Assembly (NCBI GenBank): GCA_016584495.1
Contig: WAID01000004.1
Location: 2,604,001 to 2,668,000 of the forward strand
Source of the DNA: Celoporthe dispersa
Lineage: Eukaryota > Ascomycota > Sordariomycetes > Diaporthales > Cryphonectriaceae
Length of the DNA: 64,000 nucleotides
Reading direction: 5' to 3'
Shown: positions 36,300 through 48,853 of the stretch, piece by piece
Numbering within the stretch: position 1 is the stretch's first letter
Layout of the letters: every line of letters starts with the position of its first letter
Notes under the pieces: generated by a model
Seen by the model: only the letters and a program-made list of their open reading frames with translations
What the model was told of the DNA's origin: nothing
The model's database searches: none
Position numbers and translations under genes: made by a program

Positions 36300-36880
36300 C
36301 GGGCAGTGTCTGAAACCGGGATCAAATCGACATCTGAGAACTCTGTTCAGCGGCTGGTTGAGAGCGATGCTGATTCCGCAGCATCCATAGAGCTGATCAG
36401 GGACTGGCTCGAAGACTGCTCCGAGAGCCACCCGGTTCAAGTGCCCGCAGAACAAGGTCTCAGCACTGTCTACCCGTGTCGTGGACGTCGGCCTGGGGCA
36501 AGAGGAGGAGCCGTGACCGGTGACGACAGCCGGCGAGGGCGGCGCATACACCGCGCTGCGTTACTGCTGGGGCACAAGTCCCACAGGCCTGAGGCTCGCT
36601 TCAGCGAACAGGGACTGTCTCGAGGAGAAAACTTCCTGTGGACGAGCTGCACGCGATGGTCCAGCAGGCTGCGAATGACACCCAGCGTCTGGGTGTCAAG
36701 TGTTTATGGGTCGACTGCCTCTGCATCATCCAGGCACAGCATACTCGTGTGAAGGCTAACTGAGAGCGAGACCATCCTCTTGGGACAGGTCTACGGGCGG
36801 GCGCGCCTGACGATCTCCGCGACCGCAGCTAAAGATGTCCAGGACGGGTTGTTCCGGGAACAGTTATACATCTATCACCT
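36300..36880 (+). pseudogene. HET-domain (heterokaryon incompatibility) remnant
   Basis: An N-terminal fragment of a HET-domain protein spread over all three + frames. It can be followed through LIRDWLEDCSESH, LSTRVVDVG, TTAGEGGAYTALRYCWG, LPVDELHAMV, GVKCLWVDCLCIIQ and VYGRARLTISATAAKDVQDGLFREQ, the usual order of the HET motif blocks. A TGA at 36514-36516 interrupts it in frame. Frame changes fall near 36455 (GG), 36628 (AAAA) and 36758 (AA); each would be removed by one base less. After the LFREQ block no further HET sequence is found, so it is truncated. HET proteins control non-self recognition and cell death after hyphal fusion. The TGA and the missing C-terminus argue for a dead fragment even if the frame slips are sequencing errors. 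Confidence 0.78.
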
Positions 36881-37509
36881 GCATCCTGCACAAGGCGCTT
36901 ATGTTCATCAATATTCGATGCCACCTACAATACCAAATGTAACATGTGCAGCGGAAATAATGAAAGTTGTAGGCACACCTTGCATTTCATCCAGGCCTGT
37001 ACGTCCTCGGGCCGGGTCGTGGTTGTGACTGGTCCAACCCGCATCTGGACCTGCAGCGACCCAGACTATTTGTTGCGGTTGCGGAAAGGTTGCATATTTC
37101 GGAGGATTTGTGGGACCCAAGAGAGAAGAAAGATGCAAAGAAATCGTAGGAAAAGGAAGCTGCGATTTGCCGTGTATTGAAGATATCCTATGCCCAGAAC
37201 TCCCCTTCGTATCCGGACAAGACCCTGTGAACGCCCTACCATTCGGTACCATGAGACCTGTGTCGTAAACGAGTGACTCGTGTTTTTCCTGCAATCCGTC
37301 ATAGCCATCTCAGGCTTCCATCAAAACCAAACCGAACTCCGAAGCAGCCGAAGCCTTGACGCGCCTTTTCTAAGCCCATCTCGTTGCAGCCTGACACCAC
37401 TCCCTCCTTTCTCTGTCTCTTGTCAGCGGCGCCACCCGTACCACTGGCCGTTTTCCCAGTATCCCCACCTGCCTGAGCCCGGGTTCAAGTAGTAGTGATC
37501 CTCTGCCCT
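36881..37509. other. intergenic stretch after the HET remnant
   Basis: About 630 bases; could hide decayed HET C-terminal sequence, but I could not follow it. No gene called. Confidence 0.45.
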
Positions 37510-38200
37510 CTAGCTCTGATCCTGGATCTTGTTGTCACCAGCAACGACCTGGGCGTAGCTAGGCGGAGGTGCCCCGTCACTCGGTCCGGCGGTCGCCTCG
37601 GGGTTTCCATGTGGCTGCGACGAGGATCCGGCGTTGTCTCGCGTATTTGTGCCGTAGGTCATATTCGCCTGCTGGCCAGGTGGTTTCGCGGGGCCGCGAC
37701 CGGCAGGCCGCTGTGACCGTCGCTCTTCGCCACCGTCTTGGACGACAACGTACGCCACGCGACCGCCACGCTCTGAGTCACCGACACGCTCGTAGTCATT
37801 GTAGTTTGGTTCAGGGAATTTCGCGATGATGTACCATGCGTGGAGGAGACCTGGGATCTGCATCGGGATAGTTGGTTAGTTAAGGGGCCATAGAGACACA
37901 CGACTGGGCGCGCGACTGGAGGAAAGGTACTGACGTAGCCCAGAATGCAGAGCAGGATGTTGATGACGGAGTCAGCGGAACAGATACCGCACTTCACCCA
38001 GACTAGAAGGAGAAACTGTCAGCAATAGAGACAGGATTCCAAAGCGACGTCCATATGAATGAGCCATCAGGGCCCACAAACAGAGTCATTGGGATGAGTG
38101 TATAGAAGAGGCCTGAAGCAGGAGAGGCAAAAGAGACTCACCAGGCAGGGGGAGGGAAGAGAAGAGCCAGGAGGCCCAAGAAGATGTCTGAGGTACACAT
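37510..38200 (-). CDS. Pmp3/UPF0057-type plasma-membrane proteolipid with long tail (one-base break)
   Basis: Small two-helix membrane protein of the Pmp3 (stress-induced hydrophobic peptide) family, which in yeast influences plasma-membrane potential and salt tolerance. Exons: 38142-38200 (MCTSDIFLGLLALLFPP), 37935-38002 (WVKCGICSADSVINILLCILGY) and 37510-37857 (IPGLLHAWYIIAKFPEP and tail). Introns: 38003-38141 and 37858-37933, both with GT-AG ends, the second with CTAAC. The first junction is out of phase by one base; shortening the G5 run 38148-38152 by one restores FPPLPVWVK and gives 157 aa. Unlike the 50-60 aa core family, it carries about 100 hydrophilic C-terminal residues ending near PPPSYAQV, a PY-type motif that could recruit a Rsp5-like ubiquitin ligase (inference). 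Confidence 0.88.
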
Positions 38201-39202
38201 GATAGGCTTGTCGTCTTCAGGATCTTGTTGTGTAGAGGAGTCGAGTGATTTAGGTTTTCGAGTTCGGGTCCTGGTGGTGGTGTCGTCCAGGTAAGAATAA
38301 GAACATGTACTGTAGGGAGACAAGATAAAAGCGGCCCTTCTCCAGGGTGATAGATGGGTCAGGCGGAGTTGTTCCAAGGTCAGATCAAACGAGTGGGTGT
38401 GCAGGTGACAAACTAACATTCAAGGTTCTATGGCGCCTCACACAGCCCTGCGAGGTTGCGTAATGCAGCGCTTACATAAGGCAGCTAGTGCACCAATGTT
38501 GGAGAACCCTTAGGGGCTCGACTGGGGCTGTGGGTCCCCAGACTCCCTGAGCGATGATACCCCAACCATTACTGTACTATTAATTGCTAGCAGTACTGGA
38601 GCCTTCTGGAGCCTCCAGGCGCAGCTGTCAAGATCCATTCATGGCATGATTGGAATTTCAATTTTTGTTGTATACATAGCTACATGACCTATAATCTATA
38701 TATCTCGCCAGTGTGAAAGATGGTTGACTGACAAGACAGAAAATAATACTTGGCACATAGAACTTGGGAGCACGCAGTAGAGAGATACTCCTGTGCAGGA
38801 GAGGAGAGCCTGGGGAGGGCGGCTGCAAGCATTGGCCAGAGTGGACTTCTCTGCGTGAAGCAAATTCGAAAGTCCCTAATACCACAATACACTCAGTCTA
38901 TTGCTTGACAGGTTATTAGAATCTGATTTATAAAAGTTCCGAAATAATGTTTCAATGCTATTTATATTCTCGAAGAATACTTCCTTATCCTTATTTCTAT
39001 CTTTTCTCTTTGGTTTCATCTGTAAGAGCAAGCAGCAAGGGGGGTCCTAATCTGTGGCGGGGGGTTGCCACTGTGCGCTCAAGGATCAGCAGCCTGCTTT
39101 GCCTGCCGCAAAGTTGGTATTGAACTTTCTCGGCTGACAAGACATATGCACTCGTAGGCATCGCCGTTAGCCATCACATATCACACATCTTCGGCCGCAA
39201 AA
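38201..39202. other. divergent intergenic region
   Basis: About 1 kb between the proteolipid gene and PRP22, which are transcribed apart; both promoters should lie here. No gene is recognised. Confidence 0.55.
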
Positions 39203-42200
39203 ATGGATGAACTGGAATCCCTCGAGTCGCTGGAGCTCCTCTCCCTCGTATCCAAGATATCCTCCGAGCTGCAGAACCATCTGGGAATCCCCGATGAAGA
39301 TGCCCGCAAGACCCTCGCCGAGTTTGTCATCGCAAAACGGTTAGAATGCGAGGGCCTCGATGACTTCAAAAGATGCTGCCCGCCATGGGCGCATCCACCC
39401 TGCCTAACTCTCTCGTCGAGAGCATAGACCGCCTGGTCTGTACCCTACATCCAAAGCTCAAGAGCAGAAAGAAGCAGGCGGGCCTTGGCGAGGACGACGA
39501 TCGGCCGCACCGGAGCATACACGAGAAGGAGCAGATCTTCCGGGGCCTCAGCATACCGGACAAGGAGCCAGCAGGAGACGACGGCGTGGACGAAATCGAC
39601 GACACCTTGGCTCTGCTGGAAGGACTGGAGGGCAAAGCCAAGAAAGAGAAGGGGCAGAATGGGAGAAAACGCAGCCGGAGCCCAGAGGACGACGAGGACT
39701 CGCGCCGGCGGAGAAAGGACCGCTATCGAGATCGAAGCCGAAGCCGCAGTCGCGATCGCAAGCATCAGTACTATGACAATCACGATCAAGACGATTACAA
39801 GAGGGGGCGGGATGGCAAACATGGAGGTGACTACACGAATGGCGATAGTCGCAAGAAGCACAGGAGTATCAGGGGCCGCTTTGACGAAGACGAAGACGAC
39901 GACCAGTTCCGACAACCTCTGCCACTCGAGCTCGACGATTCGCCACAGCTCTACAAAGTATACGATGGAAACGTTACTGGCGTCAAGGATTTTGGTGCCT
40001 TTGTCAATCTACACGGGATCAAGGGCAAGGTCGATGGCCTCGTACACGTGTCGCAGCTCGTTGATGGACAGAGAGTCAACCACCCTTCCGACCTCGTAGC
40101 AAAGGGACAGAATGTGAAGGTTAAAGTCGTCAAAATCGAAGGCAGCCGCATCGGTCTGTCCATGAAGGAGGTGGACCAGGAGACGGGAGATGATCTTCGC
40201 CCCCAAGCGAGGATACAGTCAGGAGCCAATTCCGAGGCTCTGGGCGGCGGCCGCACCATTGCCGAGCCACCTCGGAGTCAGTTTGTTCAAAAGCGACAGA
40301 AGAAGCGAATGACCTCACCTGAGAGATGGGAGATACGCCAACTGATCGCATCTGGAGTCGCCAAGGCGTCCGACTACCCTGACTTGGAGGAAGATTATCA
40401 TTCCACACTGACTGGCGAGGGACAGCTAGAACTGGAGCAGGACGTGGACATCGAAATCCGAGAGGAAGAGCCACCATTCCTTGCCGGTCAAACAAAGCAG
40501 AGTCTCGAGTTATCACCCATCCGGATCGTCAAAGCTCCTGATGGATCGCTTAACCGTGCTGCCATGGCCGGCACCAATCTCACCAGGGAAAGGAAAGAAC
40601 TGCGGCAACAAGAAGCCGATGCTAAGGAATCAGAGTCAAAGGTTGACCTGCAATCCCAGTGGCAGGATCCCATGGCGGACCCCGACAAGCGGCAATTCGC
40701 CAGTGACCTGAGGCACGCCGCCATGCGCCAAAAGACAGATGCGGCGCCAGAGTGGAGGAAAGCGATCGCGCCGATGGATGCACCCAAAGGAAAGCGGACG
40801 AACATGACCATCAAGCAGCAACGAGAGTCATTGCCCGTGTTCGCATTCCGAGACCAGCTCATCCAAGCTGTCAAGGACAATCAGATCATGATTGTGGTGG
40901 GAGAGACGGGCTCAGGCAAAACCACACAGCTTACCCAATATCTGGCTGAGGCTGGCTTTGGAAACACTGGAATGATAGGGTGTACACAGCCTCGTCGTGT
41001 CGCCGCTATAAGCGTTGCAAAGCGTGTGTCTGAGGAGGTTGGTTGCGAAGTCGGCGCTGAGGGTTGGATACGCCGTCAGATTTGACGACGTGACGAGCCG
41101 GAACACTGTGATCAAATACATGACCGACGGCCATTTTCAGCGAGAGGTCATCATGGACCCTGACATGAAGAGGTATTCCGTCATCATGTTGGACGAAGCT
41201 CACGAACGTACGATCGCGACCGATGTGCTGTTTGGTCTCTTGAAACGGACAGTCAAGCGGAGGCCAGACCTCAAGATCATCGTCACCTCTGCTACGCTCG
41301 ATGCCGACAAGTTTTCCTCGTACTTTAACGAAGCGCCGATTTTCACGATTCCCGGAAGAACATATCCCGTCGAGGTCCTCTACTCAAAAGAGCCAGAGAG
41401 CGACTACCTTGACGCAGCGCTAGTGACCGTGATGGAAATACATCTTGCGGAGCCAGCAGGTGACATTCTCGTGTTCCTTACAGGTCAAGAAGAGATTGAC
41501 ACGGCTTGCGAGGTCCTCTACGAGCGAATGAAAGCACTGGGCCCAAATGTACCAGATCTACTCATCCTGCCTGTGTACTCGGCACTACCCAGCGAGATGC
41601 AGAGTCGTATTTTCGACCCCGCGCCGCCGGGCAGTCGGAAGGTTGTCCTTGCTACCAATATCGCCGAGACATCCATCACCATCGATGGTATTTATTACGT
41701 GGTTGACCCAGGCTTCGTCAAGCAGAATGCGTACGACCCGAAGCTCGGTATGGACTCGCTAGTGGTCGTGCCCATCTCCCGAGCCAGTGCACAACAGCGT
41801 GCCGGACGAGCAGGCAGGACAGGCCCAGGCAAATGCTTCAGACTTTATACGCAGCAGGCTTTTGAGACGGAAATGCTCCCGACAACAATTCCCGAGATTC
41901 AACGGCAGAACCTCGCCCACACCATTCTCATGCTCAAGGCATCCGGCATCAACGACCTCTTGCACTTCGGTTTCATGGACCCACCACCCATGAACACAAT
42001 GCTTACGGCACTCGAAGAACTCTACGCTCTCTCGGCACTCGACGATGAAGGCCTACTCACCCGACTCGGCCGCAAGATGGCCGACTTCCCCGTCGATCCT
42101 TCCCTCGCCAAGGCTCTCGTCTATAGCGTCGACCTTGGCTGCTCCGACGAGATGCTGACCATCGTGTCGATGCTCAACATACAGACTGTCTTCTACCGGC

Positions 42201-42835
42201 CCAAGGAGAAGCAGTCCCAGGCTGACCAGAAGAAGGCCAAGTTCCACGACCCCCACGGCGACCACCTCACGCTCCTCAACGTGTTCAACGCCTGGAAGAA
42301 CTCGGGCTACTCCAACGCCTGGTGCTTCGAGAACTTCATCCAGAACCGCGGCGTGAAGCGCGCCAAGGACGTCCGCGACCAGCTCACCCGGATGATGCAG
42401 CGCTACCGCCACCCCATCGTGTCTGCGGGGCCCCGCGACACGGAGAAGGTCCGCCGCGCGCTGTGCTCGGGCTTCTTCCGTAACTCGGCCCGTAAGGACC
42501 CGCACGAGGGCTACAAAACGCTCATCGAGGGGACCAACGTCTTCCTGCACCCGTCGTCGGCCCTGTTCGGAAAGAACGCCGAGTGGGTCATCTACCACAG
42601 CCTGGTCATGACCAGCAAGGAGTACATGCACATCACCACGTCCATCGAGCCCAAGTGGCTGGTCGAGGCGGCACCGACCTTCTTCAAGGTTGCGCCCACG
42701 GACAGGCTGTCTAAGAGGAAGAAGACAGAGCGGATACAGCCGCTGTACAACAAATTCCAGGGCGAGGACGACTGGAGACTCAGTGCGCAGAGACGGGGCG
42801 GCCGGGGTGGTGGTGGTGGTGGAACATGGGGTTAG
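39203..42835 (+). CDS. PRP22: pre-mRNA splicing DEAH-box helicase PRP22 (frame broken twice)
   Basis: Spliceosomal ATPase that releases spliced mRNA, homologous to human DHX8. It starts MDELESLESLELLSLVSK, as in fungal Prp22. Then follow an Arg/Asp/Ser-rich region, an S1 RNA-binding domain (about residues 250-330, GVKDFGAFVNL), helicase motif I GETGSGKT, motif II DEAH, motif III SAT, motif VI QRAGRAGRTGPG, the HA2/OB C-terminal domains and a Gly-rich end. Two one-base breaks occur: the A4 run 39368-39371 is one base short (restores DDFKKMLPAMG) and the GGG 41061-41063 is one base long (restores GAEVGYAVRFDD). They cancel in length, giving 1,210 aa, as expected. No intron is needed. The gene should be essential, so the breaks are most likely sequence errors. 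Confidence 0.95.
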
Positions 42836-43201
42836 TTCAGGTGTTTACTCGGCGAGAAGGAAAAGAACTCATTTGCCAATTTTTCGGGTATCCCTTTTGC
42901 GCTGTCTACTAGCCTGGATGTCGTTATGTCACAAGTAATATTTGTAAAAGAAGAGACCGGCAGCATACCTTGTGTGCCAGTTTGCCCTTCTGTCAGCTGA
43001 CCAGAGAGGCATGCAGACCATGCGGGACTGATCTACACATTTTCATTATCCAGAGGTCTCTGCCACCCCTGCAAGCTTACTACAATACTAAGATTATCTT
43101 TACAGAAAGCCGGCTCGTTGTCCAGGCCAGAATGACTGAGGGTATATGGACATGCTAAAAAGGAATTACAAATGAAGAAGCAGAGACAACGAACCCCTCC
43201 C
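42836..43201. other. convergent 3' flanks
   Basis: About 370 bases between PRP22 and the MFS transporter. No gene seen. Confidence 0.6.
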
Positions 43202-45131
43202 TCATCGAAGGTTCAACATCTTCAGGATGTCATGGCGATAGTAAAAGCTCCGGATCCGCTTGCCAAAGATATCTGCACATGGCTGCTGTCAGCGAATATT
43301 CGCGTAGCACTTGTTGAAGGGAAAGGGAATGGGCACAACGTACACATGGGTACGCTCAGCATGCAGACAACCACCTGCACCGCCCCCAGGGCGTTGAAGA
43401 CGGGGGTCGCCTTGGTGCCATTGATAATGAGCCAGTCATAGGCCTTGAAAGTCAGACCGAAGGCGAACATGTTCTTGAATATGATCATGCACGTGAAGCC
43501 CTCGATAGCCAGGTCGCCTGCCGATGACTGAGAGTCAGTAGGTGCCCAGGATACAACAGCGAGAAGAGGGGGGGGGGGGGGGCGGGAGGGTCAACTCACG
43601 ATAGGCATCCACGATGTACAGGCTGCCGGCGACAGCGCCTATGACCATACCGCAGACCTCGAAGCCAAAGAACATCAGGGGGACAACGTAACTCCACTTG
43701 CCGTCCAGCAGCCCGTCGACAGTGATGCCCCAGCCGAAGACGCCCATGACGCCGAACACCAGCTGGGGAATAACAAGCAGGATACGGAACTCGGGCTCGT
43801 AGACGCCCTTATTCCAGCGGGTCATGGTGCGGGCGGACCAGTCGGACAGAAGGCCGGCGATGATGAAGCCCAGGAGCGCGCCAACGAAAGGCCCGACATA
43901 GGCGTAGCCGGTCTTGACCTCATTCCACCATAACGGATAGCCAATGAAATAGGCACCGAGAATGACGCCGATGAATACGGTCCAGCCGATGAGGGTGCCC
44001 TGGATGAGGTAGGCCCATAGAAAGGCCGGCTGGAAAAACAGCGGAAAGGGCCGCAGGGCAAGCTTCCAAATGGCCTCGTCGGTCTTGCGACCGTTGAAAG
44101 GAGCGACAGAGCTCCAGTAACTGACAGGAGCGGCGGGGACCGCGGCGTCCGCGCGGGAGCCGCCGTTGCTGGGGTCCTTCTCAGGGTCATGGCCGCTTTC
44201 CGCCTCGGGCGGCGAGGGGGTTTCGGCCTTGGTGACGGCAGTGGTCTCGTCCTCGGCCAGCATGTCCGTGTTGAGCATCGTGTCCCGCTTGTACGCCGTC
44301 TCTGGGCATAGGAATATCAGGGCAGGGAGGCAGGCGCCGCAGAAGATGGCGACGAGCCAAAAGGTCCACCACCACTCGAGGGTGTGGGTGATCTTGCCGA
44401 CGAGGATGGGGGTGAAGAAGGCACCACCAAAGACGGCAAGGTTAGTGAAGGCCATCCTGCTGCCGCGCTGGTGGACAAAGTACAGATCGCCAACGGCGGC
44501 GTTGACCAGGGCCTCGAAGGGGGCGCAGCCGACTCCCTGGATGATGCGGGCCCACAGGAAGCTGTTGTAGTTCTTGTGGTGGCCCACGACGCCGCCCCAC
44601 ACGCTGCTGAAGACGAGGATGATCATGCCCAGGATGAAGGCGTGGCGCTTGCCCCAGACGCGGCTCGAGGGCACGAAGAAGGCGGCTGCAAAGCCAGTGC
44701 CCAGAAGGAAGTAGCCGGTCAGCAGGGCAACGTCGGTAAAGTCTCTGCTGATGTAGAGGGAGATGGTGACGGTGTTGGCGGCGAGGATGGGGCCGAGGCA
44801 GGTGGCGAAGATGGCGGACATGGAGAGGATGAAGGTGATGAGGTCACGGCGCCACAGAGGCCAGTTCAGAGGGTCGTTGGGGTCGTCGGAAGGCTGGGGC
44901 ACGAGGATGATGCCGTTCTGGACCTTGAGGTTTCTACGTCGAGCAGCAGCAATGCCGCCGTCGCCGTCGCCGCCGTCATAGGCATACTGCGTCCGCTCGG
45001 GGTCATCGAAGTAGCGCGTCGTCCCTAGGATATGATGGTCAGCTCGCCGAATTCATGTGATTGCTGCAGGCGCGCCTGGACAGACCAGGGACATGGTCCA
45101 TTGCCCGATCCTCGAGGATTCCCAGACCCAT
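43202..45131 (-). CDS. major facilitator superfamily transporter
   Basis: Twelve-helix MFS transporter of a fungal drug- or solute:H+ antiporter type; substrate unknown. Exons: 45086-45131 (MGLGILEDRAMDHVPG), 43600-45024, 43344-43517 and 43202-43272. Introns are 45025-45085, 43518-43599 and 43273-43343, all GT-AG and all in phase, giving 571 aa. The N-terminus up to PGTTRYFDDPERTQY is the common leader of this fungal group. Helices begin at DLITFILSMSAIF; a signature-like RVWGKRHAFILG loop follows helix 2, and a long acidic loop separates the halves. The C-terminus MYIFGKRIRSFYYRHDILKML is short and basic. Intron 2 contains a G15 run (43568-43582), a likely site of length error but harmless to the frame. 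This gene shows no frame break, unlike many neighbours. Confidence 0.92.
43568..43582. repeat. G15 homopolymer inside an MFS gene intron
   Basis: Fifteen consecutive G within the intron 43518-43599. It is on the polypyrimidine side of the acceptor on the coding strand. Confidence 0.9.
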
Positions 45132-47119
45132 GGCGACTGGTCGGCGGCGCGCGCGAAAGAGCTGTCTGTATCTTATATCGAGAGTCGATGCGGAGGATGC
45201 TGTATAGCACGCAGGGAGAAGGCAAGACGGCTCAGGTTATAGCATAATCATGAGTCACACAAAGATCCTCGACGAGAAGGCCCGCACGCTGTGGACATAG
45301 GGATGTGATCTTCGCGATGGTGTTTAAGTTCAAGGGGAAACGTCTCTCGAGCGTGGAGGCGTGTTTTCGGGTTTTGGGGGAGGAGGGACCAGGAGAACTA
45401 CCACATTAGGGCCGCGCCTTAGCTCCCGCGCGTGGCTTCCGAAGCACGACTCGACGGCCGCTGATTGACCAGTCATGGAGACAGGTGTTACCCCTCAGAC
45501 CCCCTCCCCTTCATATGTCAGGAGCAACCTTTACTGGAAGGTTGTATTGGACTCGTCAATACCGTACCACCGAGCCATGCATGGCCTCTCTACTGTCACA
45601 GTCTGGAGGGGATCTTCGAGGCAGGCGAAGATCTTAACCCAGAGAGAGTACCGACCTGCGATGGTGAGTGCGCACGGAATGAGCTTCCAGCCATGCTATT
45701 ATGCTCTACAGCGACAGCCACATGAGATACCACGGTAACATCTTTTTCTTTCATTATGATTTCCAGCTTTATGACATCTTCCACGCCGTCATCATTCTCT
45801 TGGCAGGTCCCATCGTCCGTCCATCTATCCTCTGTGTCACACTGGAGAGACCTGGCTGTCAGGAACTGCTGTCATCCACTGGCTGCAGGTTCATCGAGTT
45901 GGGGGTCTCGGGTGATGAGGGGGTGATTTGTGGCAGCGCGGTGCAGTGTGATCACCCGACAGCATGGGAGGTGCTGACCGTGCCATACTATGTCCGTAAT
46001 AGTGGTCATGCTAGGGTGGGGTTAGATGCTACGCTGGAACCCAGCACCTGCAGTGGCCCGCCAGCCCGCCTGGGGAACATCTCCACCATTTTGTTTTCCT
46101 TTTCGTTTCTCCCACCCACCCCCCTCTCCTCCTTCTCCTCATTTGATCTTGTCGATGAGGAAAGGAGTCAACACGGGCCGACTTGCTTCGCTCCTTGTGT
46201 CGCCCAGAGAGGGAGATTGTTTTGTTTTTTTGTCTTCATCCTCATGTTTTACTTTCTCTCAAGGTCGAGACTAGCTTTTACAACCTTCATGCTGAACCAG
46301 CCGTGGCGTGGTTTAACCTCTCGTACTCTTGTTAGTAAGTTTAATGAGTGGAACCCTCCAAGATCGAGCCATATGGGTGGTGCTGGGTGGCCCCAGCAAC
46401 ACACGGTGGGCCACTGGGTAAGGTTGTTGTTGTGCTTCTCTCTGTCTTCCTCCCAGCCGTCCCCCCGTCTCTTTCTCTGTCTGTCTCTCTCTCCCTCTCT
46501 GCTCCCTCTGCTTGTCCTCTTAGGTATAAATGCAAAGCGACGTGATGTGCATAACAGTTCAGAGAATGGACCTACTCCCCTCTGGGCCATCGGAGTCGCA
46601 ATATTGGCAGATCAGCCTTTTCAGCTCTGCCTCCCAGCGCATGGGTTGCACAGATCATCTTCCTATAGTACTACTCTGGTGGCCCCTGCTATCCTCGCTC
46701 GGTGGCGATCAGGCCGTCCTTGCATCAAAGTCACGTCCGTCCTTGGGTCTTATTTTCTTTCCCCATTGGGTGGTTCCTTGCAAGGTCCATATGAAGCTAC
46801 ATGCCGAAGCTTGTCCAGAACCAGGAACGCCCCAACAGGTTCCTGCCCTGCCTGCGTGCCGGTATGCTAGCTACTATGGTAACTGCCCCCGGCGGTTCGG
46901 CCGCGGTTTCCTTCCCGTCTCCGCCCTCGTCCTTCTCCTCCTCTTCACCGGATGGGACCGTGACTCGTGATATCTTGGCCTCGTTCACTATCTTTATCTT
47001 GCGCCTGGCTTGAAGCATCAGCTGCTGTATACTTCAAGCGCCTCGACGACAGCGCTCACAACACAACCTGTCGGCTTTCCCACGGCAACCACCTCGACCC
47101 AACCCGCCCACAGCCCAGC
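45132..47119. other. intergenic region
   Basis: About 2 kb with the promoters of the MFS gene (left) and the CFEM gene (right). A 389-codon open frame at 45701-46870 is not convincing as a protein. Pyrimidine-rich tracts occur at 46.09-46.27 and 46.44-46.52 kb. Confidence 0.5.
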
Positions 47120-47714
47120 ATGCAGCTCTCCTTCTTCTCAGTGGCCCTCTTCGCCGGCCTCAGCTTTGCCCAGTTCTCAGGTCTGCCAACCTGCGCTGTA
47201 AGTCCTCTCTCCACCAGACACAGCCCCTTGTGCCACCATCGCTTATCACTGCGTCTGACGATTTCTCTCCTCCCCCTTACAGCAAGACTGCGCCTCCGAG
47301 CAGTTCTCGGGCGGCTCCTACGCCGGCTGCGGCACCGACCCCAAGTGCATCTGCTCCAACCAGGACTTCCTCTCCAACATCGCCTGCTGCCTCGTCGGCG
47401 CCTGCGACGAGGCCGACCAGTCCAGCGCCATCGTCTTCGCCACCCAGATCTGCTCTGCCCAGGGCGTCACCGTCCCCACCATCGTGACCTGCAGCACCGG
47501 CTCCAACGCCGTCTCTGGCACCGCCGCTGCTTCCGCTACCGCCACGGGTACCACCGGCTCCGCTGCGACCGCGAGCTCCACGTCCGGGTCCACCGCCTCC
47601 TCCAGTGCGAGCAGTGGAAGCGCCGCACAGGCCTGGGCCCCAAGGCAGACGGCCGCCATGGGCATGGAGATGCTAGGACTAGCGGCTGCCGGTGCAGGCA
47701 TCGCGCTTATGTAA
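47120..47714 (+). CDS. CFEM-domain GPI-anchored cell-surface protein
   Basis: Secreted CFEM protein of 169 aa. Exon 1 is 47120-47197, the intron 47198-47282 (GTAAGT...TTACAG) and exon 2 47283-47714. A signal peptide ends near SFAQ. The CFEM domain follows with spaced cysteines: LPTCA, QDCAS, AGCGT, KCICS, ACCL, ACDE and QICSA, eight in all plus one more in VTCSTG. The Asp in CGTDPKC is at the position used for haem-iron binding in known CFEM proteins. After it comes a Ser/Thr/Ala/Gly-rich stretch of about 60 residues and a short hydrophobic end (LGLAAAGAGIALM), as expected for a GPI signal. CFEM proteins serve in haem or iron capture, adhesion or virulence; which applies here cannot be told. 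Confidence 0.92.
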
Positions 47715-48853
47715 GGGCGTCATCAGGAAGAGAGGAGGCACGCGGCTCGCGAAAGGTGTGTGGTGTTGCACCTCATCTTAGCGTGGCTGCTCGTTATCGG
47801 CATGGAATGGACGGGGGATTAGTATGGCACGGAGCTGACGACCAATACCCGTGATGGTGCTGAGGCGTTGACCGCTCGCTTGGTCGTAGCTTCATTGGTA
47901 GCCGCTGGAGAAAGAGTGGGAGCAGGCACTGCAGCTGCGCAGGTATATATGGATGGGATTCCCGGGTCTGACGCCCCTCTTACGGTGCGTGCTTATGTAT
48001 ACAGCTTACTGTGGCACAGATAGGAGTAATGTCTAAAGCCGTTTTGAATCACTCGACTACCGTCGGTTCTCAAGAATCTTCACGTCCTGCGCGGCCACCG
48101 AAGCGAGCAACGAATGAGTCGTGATAAATCGCTTCGTCCGCGCTTGAGATGAAATTCTGGGTCCCCTCACCACCAAGCTAAGAGATGGCCGTTGCGACCA
48201 CCTTGATCCTGCAGGTCTAGCCATGGTCCTAAGAGACAGGAAGAAGAAAACAAAAACGGTGTACTGGGGATATGGCTCCACCTTGGGTGGTCACATGATA
48301 GCGGTGTGGGTTTTAGACCGGGGCGCATCCAACAACTACACCTTGATGCTGCCGTATAAGATCACATATGCGCCTGGTTGTCGCGGTTATAATAATTTGT
48401 GGGATCCTCACGGCCGAGGTATTGTTCCCCTCGCCTTGGTTATCTCGATCTCGCATCCGAGGAACCTCTCTTATCGCCAAGATCATATACTCCCAACGGT
48501 CGAATTCGCCCCCCGTCCCAACCTATGAAGACCCTAGGCATGTCGATAGCAAGGGTGGTTCATGGTGGATCGTTCTACTCATGCGGGGTTTGACCTACGC
48601 TTGTTCCTGCGCGGTCTTTTTTTAAGAAAAAAAAAAAAACTGAAGTTTAAAAGAAATGAGAGAGGTGGGAGGGGAGAGTGGTGTCATGGGGGTTAAAGAA
48701 AAACGGGCGTGGACCTGTTGTCTGTGTGGGATTCTCCCATCATAGACACACACCTCATCCTCCTCGCTTGCCCAACACCAGAACTGATCAGACACAGAGA
48801 GACTTGCGGAACTGAAAACCGCCACTACCAGCATCTTAATTCTTGTCATCAGC
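47715..48853. other. intergenic region
   Basis: About 1.1 kb with no recognised gene; an A13-type tract lies near 48625-48640. Confidence 0.55.

Noticed and set aside
45701..46870. 389-codon open frame on the + strand
   Set aside because: Long but without domain, with low-complexity Ser/Leu/Pro runs over CT-rich DNA and no plausible start context; best seen as a chance open frame.
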